DNA of 64,000 nt from Methylotenera sp. (GTDB taxonomy: Bacteria; Pseudomonadota; Gammaproteobacteria; Burkholderiales; Methylophilaceae): assembly GCA_013141075.1 (NCBI GenBank), contig JABFRQ010000001.1, positions 478,554-542,553 on the forward strand, given 5' to 3'. Position 1 is the first letter of the stretch. Every line of letters starts with the position of its first letter. A model generated the notes under the pieces. It ran no database searches. It was given only the letters and a program-made list of their open reading frames with translations, and was not told where the DNA came from. Made by a program: the position numbers and the translations under genes. Positions 35,089 to 45,737 of this stretch are shown one piece after another.

Positions 35089-38000
35089 AATGTTGTGTCC
35101 ACCGCAACGGGCATTAGCTGCGCGGCATGGTTAGTGGGCTGGTGCTTACGCAAACTATGTATCTTCGTACTGAATCGGTCAAGATAAAGATAAACAACTG
35201 GCGTGGTGTAAAGCGTTAACAATTGGCTCAATATGAGCCCGCCGCCAATGGCAATGCCAAGCGGCTGACGCATTTCGGCGCCGTCTCCGCTACCTAAGGC
35301 TAGCGGAATTGCCGCAAGTAGCGCGGCTAGCGAGGTCATTAAAATAGGTCGAAAACGCAAAAGGCAAGCTTGGAATATCGCCTCTGCAGGCGTTGCACCT
35401 TCGTTGCGCTGCTTATCTAGCGCAACATCTATCATCATAATGGCATTTTTCATCACGATGCCTATCAACATAAAAATGCCTATCATGGCAATTACGCTAA
35501 AATCTGTGCGGAACAACATCAACGCGAGCAACGCCCCCACTCCAGCTGAAGGCAGCGTTGAGAGTATGGTAATCGGATGCACCAAGCTTTCATAAAGCAC
35601 TCCCAGCACAATATACAAGGTTAAAAAAGCGGCAAGAATGAGTATAGGTTGGTTTGCCAGCATTTCTTTAAACGCCTTAGCAGAACCTTGAAAACTGCCA
35701 CGCACCGAGCTTGGCACAGATATTTTATACAAAGCACTATCTATCGCCTTTGTTGCTTGTGAGAGCGATACACCTTTAGCTAAATTAAATGAGATGGTTG
35801 TAGCGGCAAGCTGAGAATGGTGGTTAACCTGAAGTGAGGTTTCAGTTTGGCTTTGGCGTGCCAGCATTGATAGTGGCACTTGATGCCCATCGGCGTTGCT
35901 TATTTGCAGCTGGTCTAGCGTATCAGAAGACTGCGCATACTCGGGCGCAACCCCCATCACCACTTGGTATTGGTTCAAAGGCTGGTAGATGGTTGAGACT
36001 AAACGCTGGGTAAACGCATTACTAAGCATAGTGTCTATTTGTTTCGCATTAACACCTAAACGCGCTGCGGCATCGCGATCAATAGTGAGCGTGGTCTGCA
36101 AGCCTTTATCTTGCACATCGGAATCTACATCGAGTAGCTCAGGCAGCTGCGCCATTGCTTGCCGAATGCGAGGTTCCCACGTGCGTAGCATGTCGAGTTC
36201 ATCCGCCTGAATTGTGTATTCGTAAGAAGAACGACTTTGGCGACCGCCAATGCGAATATCTTGCACGGGTGTCAGGCCTAAGGTAGCACCAGGCTCATTA
36301 GCAAGCGTATCGCGCAAGCGTGTGACCACTTTATCGGCAGTTTCTTTTCTTTCTTGCAAAGGCTTTAGCGTAACAAACAGCGATGCAGTGTTGCGTTGCG
36401 CGCCTCCTGTGTAGCCAACTGCGCTTTCAACAGCAGGGTCCGCGCGTATGATATTGACAAAATCAGTTAACTTTTTTTGCATTAACTGAAAAGACACACT
36501 TTGATCGCCCTGAATGCGCCCAGTCAGCTGGCCAGTATCTTGCGGTGGGAAAAAACCTTTAGGGATAATGACATAGAGGTAAGCATTTAGGCATACAGTA
36601 GCCAGCAGAATAAGCATTGTGAGTGGCGCATGCGCTAGCGCCCACTTTAGGCTACGCTCATAGCCGCGCAATATTGCAGTAAAGCCGCGTTCGCTCCATT
36701 GATAAAGCGCACCATGTTGATGATTAGGCACAGGTGTTTTGAGCAGCTGTGCGCACATCATCGGCGCAGTGGTGAGCGCAACCACTAGTGAAATTAAAAT
36801 GGCCACCGACAAGGTCACCACAAATTCACGTACAAAAAGGCCAACATAGCCGCTCATCAATAACATAGGAATAAACACGGCAATGAGTACTAGCGTCATC
36901 GTGAGTACCGTTGAGCCGACTTCTTTCGCACCTATCAAGGCAGCTTGTAAGGGTGCAACGCCTTTTTCAATATGGCGTGAAACATTTTCAACCACCACAA
37001 TGGCATCATCCACCACAAAACCAACCGCAATAGTGAGCGCCATTAACGATAAGTTATTCAGGCTGTAATCGAGCAAATACATCACAGCAAAAGTACCAAT
37101 GAGAGATACAGGCACTGCGACACTTGGAATAAGCGCCGCGCGGCCATTCCGCAAAAATAACATGACCACCAAAATGACCAGTACCACCGCAATAATCAGC
37201 GTATCACCAGCATCACGCATAGAAGCACGCACGGTGCTGGTACGCTCCATTACAACGGCAAGGTCTACCGCCGCAGGAATCGAGGCATTTAAAGCAGGTA
37301 AAATTTTATTAACACGGTTAACTGTATCAAGAATATTAGCATCGGATTCACGCCTGATAATCACCAATACTGAAGGCTTGCCATTAGATGAACCTGCGGT
37401 GCGTATATCTTGCACCGCATCAGTAACATTGGCGACATCGGCAAGCTGCACTGCGGCACCACTGCTGTACTTAACAAATACGGGCATATATTCCGCAGCA
37501 CTACGCGCTTGACCGTTAGATGAAATCTGCCAGTGCTCTCCACCATTATCTAGTGCGCCTTTGGGTCTATTTGAGTTAGAGGCAGCAACTGCCTTACGCA
37601 CTTCTTCAAAACCAATGCCGTACTGGTTTAAAGTTTGCGGGTTAAGGTCAACCCGCACCGCTGGTAGCGAGCCGCCGCCGATTTCAACCTCACCCACACC
37701 AGTGAGCTGCGATAGCTTTTGGGCAATAACCGTAGAAGCTGCATCGTACATTTGCCCTTGCGTCATGGTGTCTGAAGTTAGGCTCAGAATCATAACTGGC
37801 GCGTCTGACGGGTTTACTTTTCGATAAGATGGGCTGCTGTGCATTTCTGGTGGAAGCGTGCTGCGCGCGGCGTTGAGTGCTGCTTGCACATCGCGTGCTG
37901 CGCCGTTGATGTCGCGGTTCAAGTCAAACTGCAACACAATTCGCGTTGCGCCTAATGCGCTACTTGAGGTCATCTCAGTAATGCCCGCAATGCGCCCAAG

Positions 38001-38210
38001 TGAATGTTCTAGTGGGGTAGTCACGGCCGCTGCTATGGTTTCTGGGCTCGCTCCTGGTAAAGATGCCGATACTTTAATGGTGGGAATATCCACACGCGGC
38101 ATCGGTGAAATTGATAGTAGACGCAAAGCCGCCAACCCCGCCAATACTAGGCCTATGGTCAGTAGCGTGGTGGCAACAGGTCGGCGAATAAAAGGTGCGC
38201 TGAAGTTCAT
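35085..38210 (-). CDS. mdtC: RND efflux permease, MdtC/MuxC-like
   Basis: A 1041-residue proton-driven multidrug transporter with two sets of six transmembrane helices and large periplasmic loops. It starts with the canonical FIRRPVATTLLTIGLVLAGL. The proton relay is in TM4 ([18 protein letters not shown], two adjacent Asp), and the second half repeats as [30 protein letters not shown]. It pairs with the second RND gene upstream, as MdtB/MdtC form a heterotrimer. The start is 10 bp after the mdtB stop. Confidence 0.92.
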   Translation of the reverse strand: MNFSAPFIRRPVATTLLTIGLVLAGLAALRLLSISPMPRVDIPTIKVSASLPGASPETIAAAVTTPLEHSLGRIAGITEMTSSSALGATRIVLQFDLNRDINGAARDVQAALNAARSTLPPEMHSSPSYRKVNPSDAPVMILSLTSDTMTQGQMYDAASTVIAQKLSQLTGVGEVEIGGGSLPAVRVDLNPQTLNQYGIGFEEVRKAVAASNSNRPKGALDNGGEHWQISSNGQARSAAEYMPVFVKYSSGAAVQLADVANVTDAVQDIRTAGSSNGKPSVLVIIRRESDANILDTVNRVNKILPALNASIPAAVDLAVVMERTSTVRASMRDAGDTLIIAVVLVILVVMLFLRNGRAALIPSVAVPVSLIGTFAVMYLLDYSLNNLSLMALTIAVGFVVDDAIVVVENVSRHIEKGVAPLQAALIGAKEVGSTVLTMTLVLIAVFIPMLLMSGYVGLFVREFVVTLSVAILISLVVALTTAPMMCAQLLKTPVPNHQHGALYQWSERGFTAILRGYERSLKWALAHAPLTMLILLATVCLNAYLYVIIPKGFFPPQDTGQLTGRIQGDQSVSFQLMQKKLTDFVNIIRADPAVESAVGYTGGAQRNTASLFVTLKPLQERKETADKVVTRLRDTLANEPGATLGLTPVQDIRIGGRQSRSSYEYTIQADELDMLRTWEPRIRQAMAQLPELLDVDSDVQDKGLQTTLTIDRDAAARLGVNAKQIDTMLSNAFTQRLVSTIYQPLNQYQVVMGVAPEYAQSSDTLDQLQISNADGHQVPLSMLARQSQTETSLQVNHHSQLAATTISFNLAKGVSLSQATKAIDSALYKISVPSSVRGSFQGSAKAFKEMLANQPILILAAFLTLYIVLGVLYESLVHPITILSTLPSAGVGALLALMLFRTDFSVIAMIGIFMLIGIVMKNAIMMIDVALDKQRNEGATPAEAIFQACLLRFRPILMTSLAALLAAIPLALGSGDGAEMRQPLGIAIGGGLILSQLLTLYTTPVVYLYLDRFSTKIHSLRKHQPTNHAAQLMPVAVDTTL

Positions 38211-38220
38211 ACGCAGTAAT

Positions 38221-41200
38221 TTATGGCAATTGTGCGCGAATATCGGCTTCGGCTACCGCTGGGCGCGCTAGATGCTCGAAAGCCAAGTAAATCACGGGTG
38301 TGGTAAATAAAGTCAGCACTTGGCTTACAATCAAGCCCCCAACCAAGGTTATACCTAGAGGGTGGCGTAAATCAGACCCTACGCCTGTGCCTAGCATCAG
38401 CGGCAATGCGCCTAGCAGTGCGGCCATAGTAGTCATCATAATCGGACGAAAGCGTAATAAACAAGCTTGAAAAATCGCTTCGCGTGGTGCTAGGCCTTGT
38501 GTTCGTTGGGCATCAAGCGCAAAGTCAATCATCATAATTGCATTTTTCTTCACAATGCCGATGAGTAAAATAATGCCGATAATTGAAATAACATCTAACG
38601 CGTTACCAGAAATCATCAGCGCTAGCAAAGCGCCAACGCCTGCCGATGGTAGCGTAGATAGAATGGTGATTGGGTGAATATAACTCTCATAAAGTACGCC
38701 CAACACAATGTAAACAATGACAATTGCGGCCAAAATCAACCACAATTGATTCGTTAAAGAATTTTGAAAGGCTAGTGTAGAACCCTGAAATTTCAACTGT
38801 GTGCTAGTAGGCAGACCAAGATTATGCTGTGCGGCTTCAACCGCTTTAATGCCTTCATCAAGTGAAACGCCATGCGCGAGATTAAACGAAATCGTAGTTG
38901 CAGGAAACTGGCCGATGCGCGTAATCACCAGTGGCGCGGTACTTTCACTCATCTGCGCGATTGATGACAATGGAATTTGCCTCGCCAGACTTGACCCATT
39001 ACCAACGCCACTTATATAAATGCCATCAAGCGCATTCATGTCATTTCTAAACTCGGGTTTCACCTCAAGTATCACGCGCTGCTGACTAGTAGGCGTAAAA
39101 ATCGTGGCAACTTGGCGTTGCCCAAAGGCGTTATAAAGTGTGTTATCAACATCTGTTGGTGTAATACCGTATCGCGCAGCTAGGCTACGGTCAATTTCCA
39201 CACGCGCTTGTAAGCCGCCTTCTTGCTGGTCAGTTGTCACCTCAGAAAACGCTGGTGACGCTTGCAGTTGTTTCACTAATTTTGGCACCCATTCTTGTAG
39301 CACTTGGGCGTCAGCATCTTCTAGTGAAATTTGATATTGCGTACTGCTGATTTTATCTTCAATGGTGAGATCTTGCACTGGCTGCATATATAACTTGATG
39401 CCCTCTACTTCATTCAGCGCAACTTGTAGCCTATCAATCACTTCACTAGCGCTGCCATCGCGCTCTGACAAGGGTTTTAGATTGATTAAGAATCGCCCGC
39501 TATTAAGCGTTGGATTACTACCATCAACGCCGATGAACGATGACAAACTTTGTACCGCAGGGTCGCGTAATATCACGCGGCCAAGCGCCTGCTGGCGCTC
39601 AGACATCGCACTAAAAGAAATGCTTGAAGGCGCTTGTGAAATGCCCTGTATCGCGCCTGTATCTTGCGTTGGAAAGAAGCCCTTAGGCACGATAATATAC
39701 AAAAATACAGTGAGTGCCAGTGTTGCTAACGCCACGAACAAGGTCAGCGCTTGGCGATCTAATACCCACACTAGCATACGGCCATAGCTAGCGGTAATGC
39801 GGTCAAACCAAACTCCGCTTGCCCGAAAAAATCGTCCTTGCTGCTCGTTAGGCACATGGCGCAGCAATCTACCGCACATCATAGGCGTTAAGGTGAGTGA
39901 AACTACCGCCGAAATCAGAATCGCAACCAGCAATGTGATGGCAAACTCACTAAACAACCGCCCGACTACATCGCCCATAAATAACAGCGGTATGAGTACG
40001 GCAATTAACGATACGGTGAGTGAAATAATCGTAAAGCCAATTTGCTTTGCGCCCTTAAGCGCGGCCTGCAACGGCGGCTCACCTGCTTCAATGTAGCGCA
40101 TAATATTTTCAATCATCACAATGGCATCATCCACCACAAAACTAGTGGCCACAATAAGCGCCATTAGCGTGAGATTGTTAATAGAAAAACCTGCAAGATA
40201 CATGAATGAAAATGTACCAATAAGCGATAGCGGCACTGCCACACTAGGAATAATAGTAGCCGACACATTGCGTAAGAATAGAAAAATCACCATCACCACT
40301 AGCGCCACTGCCAATAAAAGCTCAATTTGCACATCATGTACTGACGCACGAATGGTTTCTGTACGGTCAGTCAGCATGGTCACTTCAACCGCAGGCGGCA
40401 ATGATGCTTGCAATTGTGGCAAGAGCTTTTTAATGCGGTCTACCACATCAATCACATTTGCCCCAGGTTGGCGTTGAATATTGATAATGAGTGCTGATGA
40501 TTCGTTACCCCATGCCGCGAGGCGCGCATTTTCTGCCCCATCAATCACTGTCGCTACATCAGCCAAGCGCACTGGCGAACCATTGCGATAGCTAATAATC
40601 ATGGCGCTAAATTCATCTACAGACTTGAGTTGGTCATTAGAGTTGAGCGTAGAAGCTCTTGTTGGGCCATCAAAGCCGCCCTTTGCCTGGTTTGAGTTAG
40701 CGTTGCTAATGGCGGTGCGCACGTCTTCAAGCGAAAGATTATAAGCTGCAAGAATTTTTGGATTCGCCTGTATGCGAATCGCTGGGCGCTGCCCGCCACT
40801 AATGCTCACCAAACCAACGCCAGTTAATTGAGAAATCTTAGCCGTTAGCCTAGATTCCGCCATTTTTTGGATAGATGGTAATGGTAAGGTTTTTGATGTC
40901 AACGCGAGCGTAACAATAGATGGATCAGCAGGGTTGATTTTGTTGTAGATTGGCAGTTGCGGCAAATCTGCAGGTAGCAAACTAAGCGCACCATTGATAG
41001 CTGCCTGCACATCTTGCTCAGCCACATCAAGCGCTAATTCAAGATTGAATTGCAGTGTGATGATTGAAGCGCCATCCGAACTTGTCGAAGACATTTGCTT
41101 CAAGCCAGGTATTCTGCCAAATTGCCGCTCTAGCGGCGCAGTAATGGTCGATGTCACCACCTCAGGGCTTGCGCCTGGGTACAAAGTCACCACTTGAATC

Positions 41201-41331
41201 GTAGGGTAATCGAACTTAGGTAACGCCGACACTGGCAATAAGCGATAAGCAAATAAGCCTGCGAGTAAAATAGCCACCATCAGTAGCGATGTCGCCACTG
41301 GACGAAAAATGAACAGGCGCGAAAAGTTCAT
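38221..41331 (-). CDS. mdtB: RND efflux permease, MdtB/MuxB-like
   Basis: A 1036-residue RND pump, first of the pair. It has [21 protein letters not shown] at the N-terminus, [19 protein letters not shown] in TM4, and [21 protein letters not shown] plus [18 protein letters not shown] in the second half. Known MdtBC complexes export novobiocin, bile salts and deoxycholate, and respond to zinc or copper in some species; the substrate here is unknown. It lies 7 bp after the adaptor gene. Confidence 0.92.
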   Translation of the reverse strand: MNFSRLFIFRPVATSLLMVAILLAGLFAYRLLPVSALPKFDYPTIQVVTLYPGASPEVVTSTITAPLERQFGRIPGLKQMSSTSSDGASIITLQFNLELALDVAEQDVQAAINGALSLLPADLPQLPIYNKINPADPSIVTLALTSKTLPLPSIQKMAESRLTAKISQLTGVGLVSISGGQRPAIRIQANPKILAAYNLSLEDVRTAISNANSNQAKGGFDGPTRASTLNSNDQLKSVDEFSAMIISYRNGSPVRLADVATVIDGAENARLAAWGNESSALIINIQRQPGANVIDVVDRIKKLLPQLQASLPPAVEVTMLTDRTETIRASVHDVQIELLLAVALVVMVIFLFLRNVSATIIPSVAVPLSLIGTFSFMYLAGFSINNLTLMALIVATSFVVDDAIVMIENIMRYIEAGEPPLQAALKGAKQIGFTIISLTVSLIAVLIPLLFMGDVVGRLFSEFAITLLVAILISAVVSLTLTPMMCGRLLRHVPNEQQGRFFRASGVWFDRITASYGRMLVWVLDRQALTLFVALATLALTVFLYIIVPKGFFPTQDTGAIQGISQAPSSISFSAMSERQQALGRVILRDPAVQSLSSFIGVDGSNPTLNSGRFLINLKPLSERDGSASEVIDRLQVALNEVEGIKLYMQPVQDLTIEDKISSTQYQISLEDADAQVLQEWVPKLVKQLQASPAFSEVTTDQQEGGLQARVEIDRSLAARYGITPTDVDNTLYNAFGQRQVATIFTPTSQQRVILEVKPEFRNDMNALDGIYISGVGNGSSLARQIPLSSIAQMSESTAPLVITRIGQFPATTISFNLAHGVSLDEGIKAVEAAQHNLGLPTSTQLKFQGSTLAFQNSLTNQLWLILAAIVIVYIVLGVLYESYIHPITILSTLPSAGVGALLALMISGNALDVISIIGIILLIGIVKKNAIMMIDFALDAQRTQGLAPREAIFQACLLRFRPIMMTTMAALLGALPLMLGTGVGSDLRHPLGITLVGGLIVSQVLTLFTTPVIYLAFEHLARPAVAEADIRAQLP

Positions 41332-41338
41332 GGGCTAC

Positions 41339-42694
41339 TTACGTGGTAGAACGCATGCTGAGTTGTCGCGACCACTTTAGCGAACCTTGCGCACTTGATT
41401 GCTTCACTTTTGATTGCTTCGCTTTGGCTTGCCTATTACGGCTCTTTTTACCGCTACGCGCCTCTTTTGCCGAGACCGCCAATGGCGCATCTCGTACGGT
41501 GACTTCAACTTTAGCACCATCACGCAGCCTATCAGCGCCATCAACCACCACCAGTGCACCTATGGCGACGCCAGTGTTGGTTGCAGTAGTTTCGCCTTGC
41601 ACCGACACAACTTTCACAGGCGTGACTGAAACTGTATTATCGTCTTTAACCACATACACAAATGCGCCTGCCGCGCCGCGCTGAATTGCCGCAGACGGCA
41701 CTAGCGTGGCATTAGACAGCGTCTCAAGTGACATTCTCACATTCACAAACTGGTTAGCAAAAAGCGACCCATTGGCATTGGGAAACTCCGCCTTAATTTT
41801 AATTGTCCCTGTTGCGGCGTCTATTTGGTTGTCAGTCGCCAATAGCCAGCCCTTGCCGAGCTTCTCTTGCTGTGCGCGATCATAAGCATCAACAGGCACG
41901 CGACCACCCGCACTAAGTTGCTTCATCACGCGCGGTAATGCATCTTCTGGCGCGGTGAATACAACGCCTACAGGCTGTAATTGCGTGATGACCACAATGC
42001 CGTTAGCATCTGTCGCACGCACCATATTACCAGGGCCCACTTGACGCAAGCCAACACGACCACTGATTGGCGCAATCACATCGGTATGCTTAAGTTGTAG
42101 CTTTGCATTATCAATACTACCTTGGTCAGCCAGCACTGCGCCCTTGTGTTGACGCACCAAAGACTCTTGCGTATCAACCACTTGACGAGAAATTGAATCT
42201 TGTGTGAGAAGCGTTTTATAACGCTCTAAATCTGCCTGCGCATTATCAAGCAATGCTTGGTCACGCGCCAATTGCCCATTAGCTAGCGTGAGCTGCACCT
42301 CAAATGGGCGCGGGTCAATTTTAGCCAACAAATCACCCGCATTGACCATTTGCCCCTCTTTAAAGGCAATGCTCATGACTTGACCATCAACAAAACTATG
42401 CACCACCACAGTATTGAGCGGTGTTACGGTGCCCAGCGCAAAAAGATTAACATCTATACTACCCTGACGCACCGCAGTCACCACAACTGGAATCGCGGGC
42501 TGCGTAGCGGCCTCCCCACTAGTTGACGTAGCTGAAGCAGCTGGCTTGCTAGAATTGTTGCACGCAGTTAATCCGCCAAACACCACTAAGCCAAGCATTG
42601 CAACAATCAGCATTTGACGCCCTAACAACCGACGCCCAGATATTTGGGTAAACTCACCTAAAAGTGAGTTAGCATAGTTAGAAATTGGTGTCAT
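41339..42694 (-). CDS. mdtA: RND periplasmic adaptor protein, MdtA/MuxA-like
   Basis: A 451-residue membrane-fusion protein and first gene of the operon. Residues about 28-45 form the membrane segment and end in a lipobox-like LTAC (C45). The lipoyl halves (VVVHSFVDGQVMSIAFKEGQ and LKHTDVIAPISGRVGLRQVG) flank a coiled-coil hairpin (ANGQLARDQALLDNAQADLERYKTLL). The C-terminus is unusual: after the beta-barrel it has a strongly basic tail of about 35 residues (KSRNRQAKAKQSKVKQSS). No dedicated regulator gene is adjacent. Confidence 0.92.
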   Translation of the reverse strand: MTPISNYANSLLGEFTQISGRRLLGRQMLIVAMLGLVVFGGLTACNNSSKPAASATSTSGEAATQPAIPVVVTAVRQGSIDVNLFALGTVTPLNTVVVHSFVDGQVMSIAFKEGQMVNAGDLLAKIDPRPFEVQLTLANGQLARDQALLDNAQADLERYKTLLTQDSISRQVVDTQESLVRQHKGAVLADQGSIDNAKLQLKHTDVIAPISGRVGLRQVGPGNMVRATDANGIVVITQLQPVGVVFTAPEDALPRVMKQLSAGGRVPVDAYDRAQQEKLGKGWLLATDNQIDAATGTIKIKAEFPNANGSLFANQFVNVRMSLETLSNATLVPSAAIQRGAAGAFVYVVKDDNTVSVTPVKVVSVQGETTATNTGVAIGALVVVDGADRLRDGAKVEVTVRDAPLAVSAKEARSGKKSRNRQAKAKQSKVKQSSAQGSLKWSRQLSMRSTT

Positions 42695-43006
42695 GAGTCG
42701 CTACCGTCATATAAGGTGGGGTTGTATTGTGGGCGATAAATTTATTATTATTTTAGTGATTACACTATAAATTTGTGTGTAAATTATAGTTCAAAAATAT
42801 CACATTAAGGGTTAATTTTTTTAATGATAAGGCGGGGGAAATTATGACCGCCGATTTAATGAGCTAGACTCGATTTTGTGGACGGGGCATACGTTTCATG
42901 GAAACTCTGAACAAGTTGATAAAACATCATCAACGTGCCACCCATAAAATCGGATCCAGCACAGCTTACCGCTACGACACAGCTACGGTAGGCCACAATG
43001 AAAAAA
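42695..43006. other. Intergenic region without a supported gene
   Basis: AT-rich upstream region of the efflux operon (42715-42840), followed by mixed-composition sequence. A 41-codon plus-strand frame from ATG 42898 runs into the terminator stem at 43007. It has no ribosome site and I do not call it a gene. Confidence 0.5.
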
Positions 43007-43030
43007 GGCTCACATCACTGTGAGCCTTTT
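43007..43030. terminator. Bidirectional terminator beside the tRNA-Lys fragment
   Basis: GGCTCAC and GTGAGCC form a perfect 7-bp stem around a 6-nt loop, with A6 before and T4 after. It reads as a terminator on both strands. On the minus strand it lies 7 nt after the CCA of the tRNA-Lys fragment and is probably the original terminator of that tRNA. Confidence 0.8.
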
Positions 43031-43036
43031 ATATAT

Positions 43037-43084
43037 TGGTAGGGCGTGCGGGGATCGAACCCACGACAAACGGATTAAAAGTCC
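43037..43084 (-). other. 3' fragment of tRNA-Lys(UUU): integration (att) site
   Basis: Minus-strand sequence reads GGACTTTTAATCC, then GTGGGTTCGATCCCCGC, then ACGCCCTACCA. This is the anticodon loop (TTT), T arm, acceptor 3' strand and CCA of tRNA-Lys. The 5' half, including the D arm and 5' acceptor strand, is missing. Tyrosine-recombinase elements commonly integrate at such 3' tRNA ends and leave a partial copy. No integrase gene is seen nearby. Confidence 0.75.
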
Positions 43085-43218
43085 TTAATTTCACATCACT
43101 ATAAATTACATTATCTTACAATACAATAAGTTACGTAATGTCACGTTACTATGTTCCGCTGTTATCTAACTACCGCGTTGAACTTTTGTTGAACTAATCA
43201 CATATAAAATCGAGATAG

Positions 43219-44340
43219 TTAAAACCCACTTAATACATAATGCGCGGCACGCTTTGATTCACCTGCTTTTAACAGAACGCCAAGCTCAACCAACTGGCTT
43301 ACATCGCGCAAAGCGGTATCAGTAGAACATTGCGCAATCTTAGCCCATTTGCCCGTAGTGAGATTACCGTTAAAGCCTTGCATCATCATGCTCAACATTT
43401 TCATTTGACGCTCATTCAACTTGCCGTTCGGCAGACGATGACTTAAGTTAGCTAAATACACTACGCCTTTCAGCTCTTCATTTGCGCTTTGCACTGCACG
43501 CAATAAACAAGCTAAAAACCACGCTAGCCAAGCAGTCACATCTAACGTACCTTTTTGCGTTTGCTCTAAGCTATTGTAGTAGTCTTCACGCTCACGCTGC
43601 ATTTGTGCGGACAAACTATAAAACCTTTGCGATGAACCATCCGCGCGAGCCAACGCCATGTCGCATATTGCGCGGCCTATGCGCCCGTTACCGTCATCAA
43701 ACGGATGCAACGTAACAAACCACAAATGCGCTAACCCCGCCTTTATTACAGGGTCTAATCCTAGCTCGTTATTAAACCAATGTAAAAAGAGCGTCATTTC
43801 AGCTTGAATAACTGAGGCCGAAGGTGCTTCATAATGCACTTTCTCACGGCCTATCGCGCCTGAAACTACTCGCATTGCTCCTGCCGCGTCATCTCTATAA
43901 GCAGCAACGGTGAGTTTGTACATGCCGCTATGGCCAGTAGGGAACAATGCCGCGTGCCAGCCAAATAACCTGTCTTGAGTTAAGGGGTTGGCATGATTGC
44001 GTGTCGCATCTATCACCATTTCAACCACCCCATCTACATGCTTATCTGAAGGCACTAAACCACCTGCATCTATGCCTAATCTTCTGGCTATAGATGAGCG
44101 TACCGCTTCAGGATTAAGCCGCTCACCTTCAATTTCACTTGATTTAACCACTTCACTGGTCAATACTTTAAGGCTAGCCTCTTCAGCCAGTTTAAAGCCC
44201 AATGCCTGCATAGAACCAAGCAAGCGACCGCGCTCAAGATTAACCTGTGATAATAGTTGTGAAAGCACAGCAGAATCAAATGACCATTGCGGCCACTCGG
44301 CTTGCTGCCAGATATATTTTAGATAATCACCGCTATTCAT
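43219..44340 (-). CDS. Fic-domain protein with N-terminal inhibitory helix and C-terminal winged helix
   Basis: A 373-residue Fic enzyme, expected to transfer AMP from ATP to a protein hydroxyl. The active motif HPFDDGNGRIGR starts at H212. An upstream SSEIEG stretch fits the [S/T]xxxE[G/N] inhibitory motif of class II Fic proteins, so the enzyme is probably self-inhibited. The last 80 residues look like a winged helix (KLNERQMKMLSMMMQGF, WAKIAQCSTDTALRDVSQLVE), which suggests DNA binding. Tandem palindromes abut its start codon and there is no clear Shine-Dalgarno, which fits autoregulation. It is the first gene inside the tRNA-Lys border. Confidence 0.92.
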   Translation of the reverse strand: MNSGDYLKYIWQQAEWPQWSFDSAVLSQLLSQVNLERGRLLGSMQALGFKLAEEASLKVLTSEVVKSSEIEGERLNPEAVRSSIARRLGIDAGGLVPSDKHVDGVVEMVIDATRNHANPLTQDRLFGWHAALFPTGHSGMYKLTVAAYRDDAAGAMRVVSGAIGREKVHYEAPSASVIQAEMTLFLHWFNNELGLDPVIKAGLAHLWFVTLHPFDDGNGRIGRAICDMALARADGSSQRFYSLSAQMQREREDYYNSLEQTQKGTLDVTAWLAWFLACLLRAVQSANEELKGVVYLANLSHRLPNGKLNERQMKMLSMMMQGFNGNLTTGKWAKIAQCSTDTALRDVSQLVELGVLLKAGESKRAAHYVLSGF

Positions 44341-44418
44341 GCGGCAATATTGGCATATTATTGCCGCACAGTCAATAATTGCCGCTTAACGTGCGGTAAT
44401 TAAATGTATTATTACCGC
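44341..44418. promoter_or_regulatory. Tandem palindromes GCGGyAAT upstream of fic (candidate operator)
   Basis: Palindrome 1 is GCGGCAATA at 44341-44349 with its exact complement at 44359-44367. A half-site AATTGCCGC follows near 44378-44385. Palindrome 2 is GCGGTAAT at 44393-44400 with ATTACCGC at 44411-44418. The first arm touches the fic ATG, so a bound protein would block translation-initiation or transcription start. The obvious candidate binder is the winged helix of the Fic protein. Confidence 0.65.
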
Positions 44419-44543
44419 ATTAGTGATTTGGATAAGCTCGCCAGCTTGGCTTTAAATAGTATTTGCATTCAATCTCAACTGGCTCTCAATCAAATTGAGC
44501 CATTTGCCATTCAGCATTTAATATCATAAGCCTTGCTGAATAC

Positions 44544-45737
44544 TTATTTAACAATGGTCAATACAGGTTTTGATAACTGCTGTGGAATACCCATGCAAAC
44601 AACATCATCCCGCTCAGGAACTGCTCCAATTCTAAGCAATCCATATGTCAACTCGTCAATTTCATAAGTTGTTATTTTCAGGTCAAACGCCACATCAGCT
44701 TTACCGACACCCTCAGTCCTTAGTGCATTAAATACTTTATCTAAAACCTGAGAAGTCTCACGCTGCACTTCATTTGGCTCGCTTGTTCTATAACCAGCTT
44801 GTGAAATCTGAATACACAAACTCCTGTTAGTCCACTCGGTAGTAAAACCTAATGCATGCAATCTATAGTTAAGTGCAGAGACAGAAACTTTCCAATGTTT
44901 TTTAGCTTTTACCAAACCATCCAAAGTAGGGAAATATAACTGTTTAGCCCTAATACTTTTTTCAGGCATTAAAAATGCTGAAGCAAAAGCGTTCGCTTCT
45001 TTTTCAGCTTCTTGTCCATGGGGTTGACCATGGCGATGCATGATTAAATGACCCAATTCATGTGCAGCATCAAATCTACTATGTTCCGCAGACTTTTGTG
45101 TATTTAAGAATACAAAAGGCGTTCCATCACGCCACATAGAAAAAGCATCAACCTCCTTAGCTTCAATTGCTAAGGAATATACTCTAACACCCTTAGCTTC
45201 TAGCAAATGTACCATATTACTAACAGCTTGCTCACCAAGCCCCCAGTAATTGCGTAGCGCTTCTGCGGCAGCTTCTGGGTCGATATTGCGTCCAAGCTCT
45301 GGCAAATCAGGAGCTGGAAGCTGAAATTTAGCTTCAATCCAAGCATTAAGTTGTATAGCAATAGTACCAGCGCCAATTGCCATGTACTTCAGCGTTGCAC
45401 TCATTTTGGACATAGCCCTAAAACTAACTGCATCTGCCTCAATCTGCTCAATTGCTTCTTCGTCTAAAAAAAAGTCTCTTGGAAACTTCAAAGCAACAGC
45501 CAATTGCTCGAGTCTCTCAAGCTCAGGTGGAAACTCGCCACTCTCATAACCAGTAATTGATCGAGGAGTTACACCTATTTTTTTTGCCAAATCGGCTTTC
45601 TTAAAACCTCTGCGTGTTCTAGCAAAGGTAAGCCGACTGGGGTTAAAGTCTTTTGTACTAAATTTTTCGTTCGATATTGATTTCAAACTCTTGCCTATTA
45701 TCATTTCCGTCATCATCATCCCCAATCTCAATATCAA
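44544..45737 (-). CDS. XRE-HTH / ImmA-IrrE-type metallopeptidase fusion
   Basis: A 397-codon frame. An XRE helix-turn-helix spans about residues 33-90 (RLTFARTRRGFKKADLAKKIG, TPRSITGYESG). The ImmA/IrrE zinc-peptidase domain follows with HELGH at 226-230 and a downstream EAEKEANAFASAFLMP. ImmA-type peptidases cleave the repressor controlling a mobile element or stress response; fused HTH versions also occur in defence-like pairs. The frame overlaps the preceding gene by 80 bp, so the true start may be a later one such as the ATG at 45704. The partner gene at 45658 is the likely functional mate. Confidence 0.85.
   Translation of the reverse strand: MILRLGMMMTEMIIGKSLKSISNEKFSTKDFNPSRLTFARTRRGFKKADLAKKIGVTPRSITGYESGEFPPELERLEQLAVALKFPRDFFLDEEAIEQIEADAVSFRAMSKMSATLKYMAIGAGTIAIQLNAWIEAKFQLPAPDLPELGRNIDPEAAAEALRNYWGLGEQAVSNMVHLLEAKGVRVYSLAIEAKEVDAFSMWRDGTPFVFLNTQKSAEHSRFDAAHELGHLIMHRHGQPHGQEAEKEANAFASAFLMPEKSIRAKQLYFPTLDGLVKAKKHWKVSVSALNYRLHALGFTTEWTNRSLCIQISQAGYRTSEPNEVQRETSQVLDKVFNALRTEGVGKADVAFDLKITTYEIDELTYGLLRIGAVPERDDVVCMGIPQQLSKPVLTIVK

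Noticed and set aside
35404-41684. Many plus-strand frames of 60-140 codons
   Set aside because: All are opposite the RND efflux genes and have biased, serine/threonine-rich composition typical of antisense frames.
42898-43023. Plus-strand 41-codon frame starting METLNKLIKHHQ
   Set aside because: No ribosome site, no similarity that I recognise, and it runs into the terminator stem.
43037-43084. A functional tRNA-Lys gene
   Set aside because: The D arm, 5' acceptor strand and most of the 5' anticodon stem are absent; only the 3' part matches.
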